23,649 nt of DNA. Source: CAZDRX01 sp964508225 (GTDB lineage Bacteria > Patescibacteriota > Gracilibacteria > Peribacterales > Peribacteraceae). Within the stretch, counting starts at the first letter, position 1. Each line of letters opens with the position of its first letter. The position numbers and the translations under genes were made by a program. The DNA lies in assembly GCA_964508225.1 (NCBI GenBank), contig CAZDRX010000017.1:1-23649 (forward strand), given 5' to 3'. Positions 21,534-23,649 of the stretch are shown here, in pieces. The notes beneath the pieces are model-generated. The model saw only the letters and a program-made list of their open reading frames with translations. It searched no databases and had not been told where the DNA came from.

Positions 21534-23649
21534 CTGAGACGCTTTCTCCTCTCCATTCTCGGCCTTCTGACACTCGCGCTGGTGATCGTGGTCTCCCTGC
21601 AATTCTTCGGTGATGTCCGGCTCGTCCGTCAGGCTCTTCTTGTGCCTGAGGCACTCATGATGCTGCGTGGTTTCCTCGAGCTTTCCGTCGCCATTGCATT
21701 CCTGCTCATCGCACTCGTCGTCGAGTGGAATGCCATTTTGAATCACCGCCGGATCGTTCGGATGTCCCTCGCCAACATCGAACTGACCCATCCTCGTTTT
21801 CCCGGAGTAGTCGAAATCGTCATGACCGTTCTTCTCACGATCGCTTTCACACTCCTGTTCTTCCAGTTCGTTTCGCGTGTCTATGCCATGTCGTACACGC
21901 TCTACTCTTCTACATCGGAGACGAAGGAAACACTGCAGATCATTATCGGGGACTATGACAACGACGGTGATCTCGACGTCGCGGCTTTCAACTTTGACAG
22001 TGATGATTTGTTCAAAGCCGATAACTACACGAATGCCGGCGGCAACCTTTCATTCGTCGGCACATTCGCCGGCTCGTACGGGTTCAGTTCGGGAGCAGCA
22101 GGCGATATCGACGGCGACGGTGATATCGACTTCATCCATACGTTCTTCGGAGGGAGTGCTATCTACAAGGTCATCAATAACGGCTCGGCAAGTTTCACGA
22201 GTTACTCTCTGACCTCGAGCCTCACGCTCTACTTCGCCTACATCGTTCTCCTCGATGTCGACAATGACGGGGATCTCGATCTCGCTGGGACAAACGATAG
22301 CTCGGGAATCGTGATTGGCCTATACCTCAATGATGGTCACGGAAATTTTACGGCAGCAAATTCGACACTGCCCCGTGCCATCGGTCTCGCTGCTGCGGAC
22401 GTGGACAGCGACGGATACACAGATCTTGTCTTGGCTTCCAACGAGGGAGTGTCTGATATTCTCGTGTACCGCAACAGCGGAACAGGTGCATTTGTACGGA
22501 TCTCAACAGTTGCTGATTTTCCTGCGATGACCCGCAGGGGAATCGTGGCAGCGGACCTCGATGGCGACGGTGATATCGATGTGCTCACAAGTCAGGATAC
22601 CGGTTCTTTGGGTGTGCAGGTGCCGTACCTGAATAACGGCGCTGGGACGTTTGCCACCATCAGTTCAAACGTTTTTGGAAATACTGCCAAGACGAGGGGT
22701 TCTGCCCTTGGAGATGTGAATAATGATGGCGTTCTCGACTTCATCAGTGCAGGAAACGATACCGCCGGTGTCAATGCGGGCAATGAGATTTTTCTTGGAG
22801 ATGGTGATGGCACGTTCACGCAGACAGGTACGCCGACGCAGGAGAGCGACTGCACGGCGAGTGTCGGCATCGGTGATCTCGACCTCGATGGTGATCTCGA
22901 CTACTACGGTGGAAACTTTCTGTGCGGTGGAGGAGGTCTCACAAACCGCTATTACAGAAATGATCAGGCAGCGACGAGCGCGAATACGGCTCCCGCCNNN
23001 NNNNNNNCAACAATGACTGGAAGGCTTGTGGCAGCGCTCGACAGTCCTCGGGGTGGCGCCACGTTTGCAGATGATAGCAGCATCGGTACGATTCCATGGT
23101 CGAGTCATAGCAATGCTGGAGCGGAGGACGGAGTATTTGTCACTACCGGCAGCATGTCGCCCGGTGAGGATACCTATTATTTCAAGGCGACAGGATTTGG
23201 TTTCACCATCCCTTCGAATGCGACGATCCTCGGTATCAAGGTCGAGGTTCTCAAGAAATCCGCCAGCGCAGTCATCATCGATAATGCTGTGAGGATCGTG
23301 AAAGGTGGCACCGTTCAGTCAACGGACAGAAGTGACGCGGGTGTCTGGCTCATTGCTCCTGAGTACACGACCTATGGCAGTGCGACAGATCTCTGGGGAA
23401 CCACGTGGACTCCTGCAGACATCAATGCGAGCAACTTCGGTTTTGCCCTTTCCGCCCATGATAACTCCGGTTTCGGCGGAGGGAGAATTGACTACATCCG
23501 CATCACAGTGAACTACGCCCTGCGCGATATCCGCCTCAGCTGGGGCTCGGGCTCTGACACGCAGACATCCACCCGTCTCCTCCAGTACCAGCTCCGTGTG
23601 GGAACAGGTTCCAGTGCCAACAACATCGTCTCCGGCAAGACCGCATCCC
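21534..23649 (+). CDS. Three-helix-anchored FG-GAP/VCBS propeller protein (3' end outside window)
   Basis: Large probable surface protein, open through the window end (over 700 residues). Three membrane helices come first: about 4-23 (FLLSILGLLTLALVIVV), 41-64 (FLELSVAIAFLLIALVV) and 90-115 (VVEIVMTVLLTIAFTLLFF), with basic NHRRIVR in the loop between the second and third, so the C-terminal part should face outward. About seven or eight FG-GAP/VCBS repeats follow with calcium-type motifs (DYDNDGDLDV, DIDGDGDIDF, DVDNDGDLDL, DVDSDGYTDL, DLDGDGDIDV, DVNNDGVLDF, DLDLDGDLDY), predicting a beta-propeller. A 10-N gap (22998-23007) keeps frame. After it, a beta-rich module (FGFTIPSNATILGIKVEV, DLWGTTWTPADINASNFGF) resembles repeat modules of bacterial surface proteins. 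The start is taken as CTG 21534, giving a basic LRRF N-terminus. The first ATG (21657) would remove helix 1 and invert the topology. Codons are more A/T-rich than in neighbours. Confidence 0.8.
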   Translation, partial: MRRFLLSILGLLTLALVIVVSLQFFGDVRLVRQALLVPEALMMLRGFLELSVAIAFLLIALVVEWNAILNHRRIVRMSLANIELTHPRFPGVVEIVMTVLLTIAFTLLFFQFVSRVYAMSYTLYSSTSETKETLQIIIGDYDNDGDLDVAAFNFDSDDLFKADNYTNAGGNLSFVGTFAGSYGFSSGAAGDIDGDGDIDFIHTFFGGSAIYKVINNGSASFTSYSLTSSLTLYFAYIVLLDVDNDGDLDLAGTNDSSGIVIGLYLNDGHGNFTAANSTLPRAIGLAAADVDSDGYTDLVLASNEGVSDILVYRNSGTGAFVRISTVADFPAMTRRGIVAADLDGDGDIDVLTSQDTGSLGVQVPYLNNGAGTFATISSNVFGNTAKTRGSALGDVNNDGVLDFISAGNDTAGVNAGNEIFLGDGDGTFTQTGTPTQESDCTASVGIGDLDLDGDLDYYGGNFLCGGGGLTNRYYRNDQAATSANTAPAXXXXTMTGRLVAALDSPRGGATFADDSSIGTIPWSSHSNAGAEDGVFVTTGSMSPGEDTYYFKATGFGFTIPSNATILGIKVEVLKKSASAVIIDNAVRIVKGGTVQSTDRSDAGVWLIAPEYTTYGSATDLWGTTWTPADINASNFGFALSAHDNSGFGGGRIDYIRITVNYALRDIRLSWGSGSDTQTSTRLLQYQLRVGTGSSANNIVSGKTAS
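22998..23007. other. Scaffold gap (10 N) inside the FG-GAP gene
   Basis: Ten N between the propeller repeats and the C-terminal module. The frames on both sides agree across 10 nt, but the true length is unknown and repeat units may be missing. Confidence 0.98.

Noticed and set aside
22315..23511. Several short plus- and minus-strand frames in the last 1.3 kb
   Set aside because: They are out-of-frame pieces within the FG-GAP gene, whose long frame is open on both sides of the N gap.
1..23649. CRISPR arrays, tRNA, rRNA and riboswitches
   Set aside because: No regularly spaced repeats, no cloverleaf with conserved T-arm, and no known riboswitch core were seen in any intergenic space.

Overview
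The window looks like a GC-rich, chromosomal segment of an uncultivated bacterium, most likely of the Candidate Phyla Radiation and perhaps near Peribacteria/Peregrinibacteria. That placement is an inference. It rests on the mix of core translation genes with CPR-style envelope genes, a large orphan VirD4/TraG-like membrane ATPase, and start sites that almost never have a Shine-Dalgarno sequence. UGA serves as a stop codon in several genes (maf, the glycosyltransferase, the RlpA-like gene, a small membrane protein), so this is not a UGA=Gly lineage such as Gracilibacteria or Absconditabacteria. Two 10-N scaffold gaps (8335-8344 and 22998-23007) interrupt genes.

Layout. 1-3974, minus strand: a receiver-domain response regulator cut by the window edge, rpsB-tsf with a long leader, a possible 81-residue protein, and glycyl-tRNA synthetase. 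4111-7976, plus strand: a PrsW-type intramembrane protease, then a secreted S41 peptidase coupled to maf. 7981-12874, minus strand: a RayT-like tyrosine transposase crossing a gap, rpsU, a CAD-like carB without carA, and a coupled pair of small membrane proteins, one with a PH domain. 13099-23649, plus strand: a 3D-domain protein with three peptidoglycan-binding repeats, a family 2 glycosyltransferase, an RlpA-like protein, the VirD4/TraG-like ATPase, a cluster-less MutY, ybaB, mltG, and a membrane-anchored FG-GAP/VCBS propeller protein that runs off the window.

How the genes fit together. The left half is mostly translation and housekeeping. The right half is dominated by cell-envelope functions: three predicted lytic transglycosylase-type enzymes (3D, RlpA, MltG), two proteins with probable S-layer-homology N-termini, an intramembrane protease, a DNA-translocase-like ATPase and a large surface propeller.

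The most distinctive signals are regulatory. Several genes (response regulator, carB, rpsU, rlpA-like, mutY, ybaB) have a -10 box only 6-11 nt before the start codon, which predicts leaderless or near-leaderless mRNAs. Four plus-strand envelope genes (prsW, 3D protein, VirD4-like, FG-GAP) share a different promoter: an extended -10 followed after exactly 4 nt by AGATTW. Genes with leaders have pyrimidine-rich or A/C-rich start regions without SD. No tRNA, rRNA or CRISPR array was seen, and no gene-free stretch exceeds about 225 nt.
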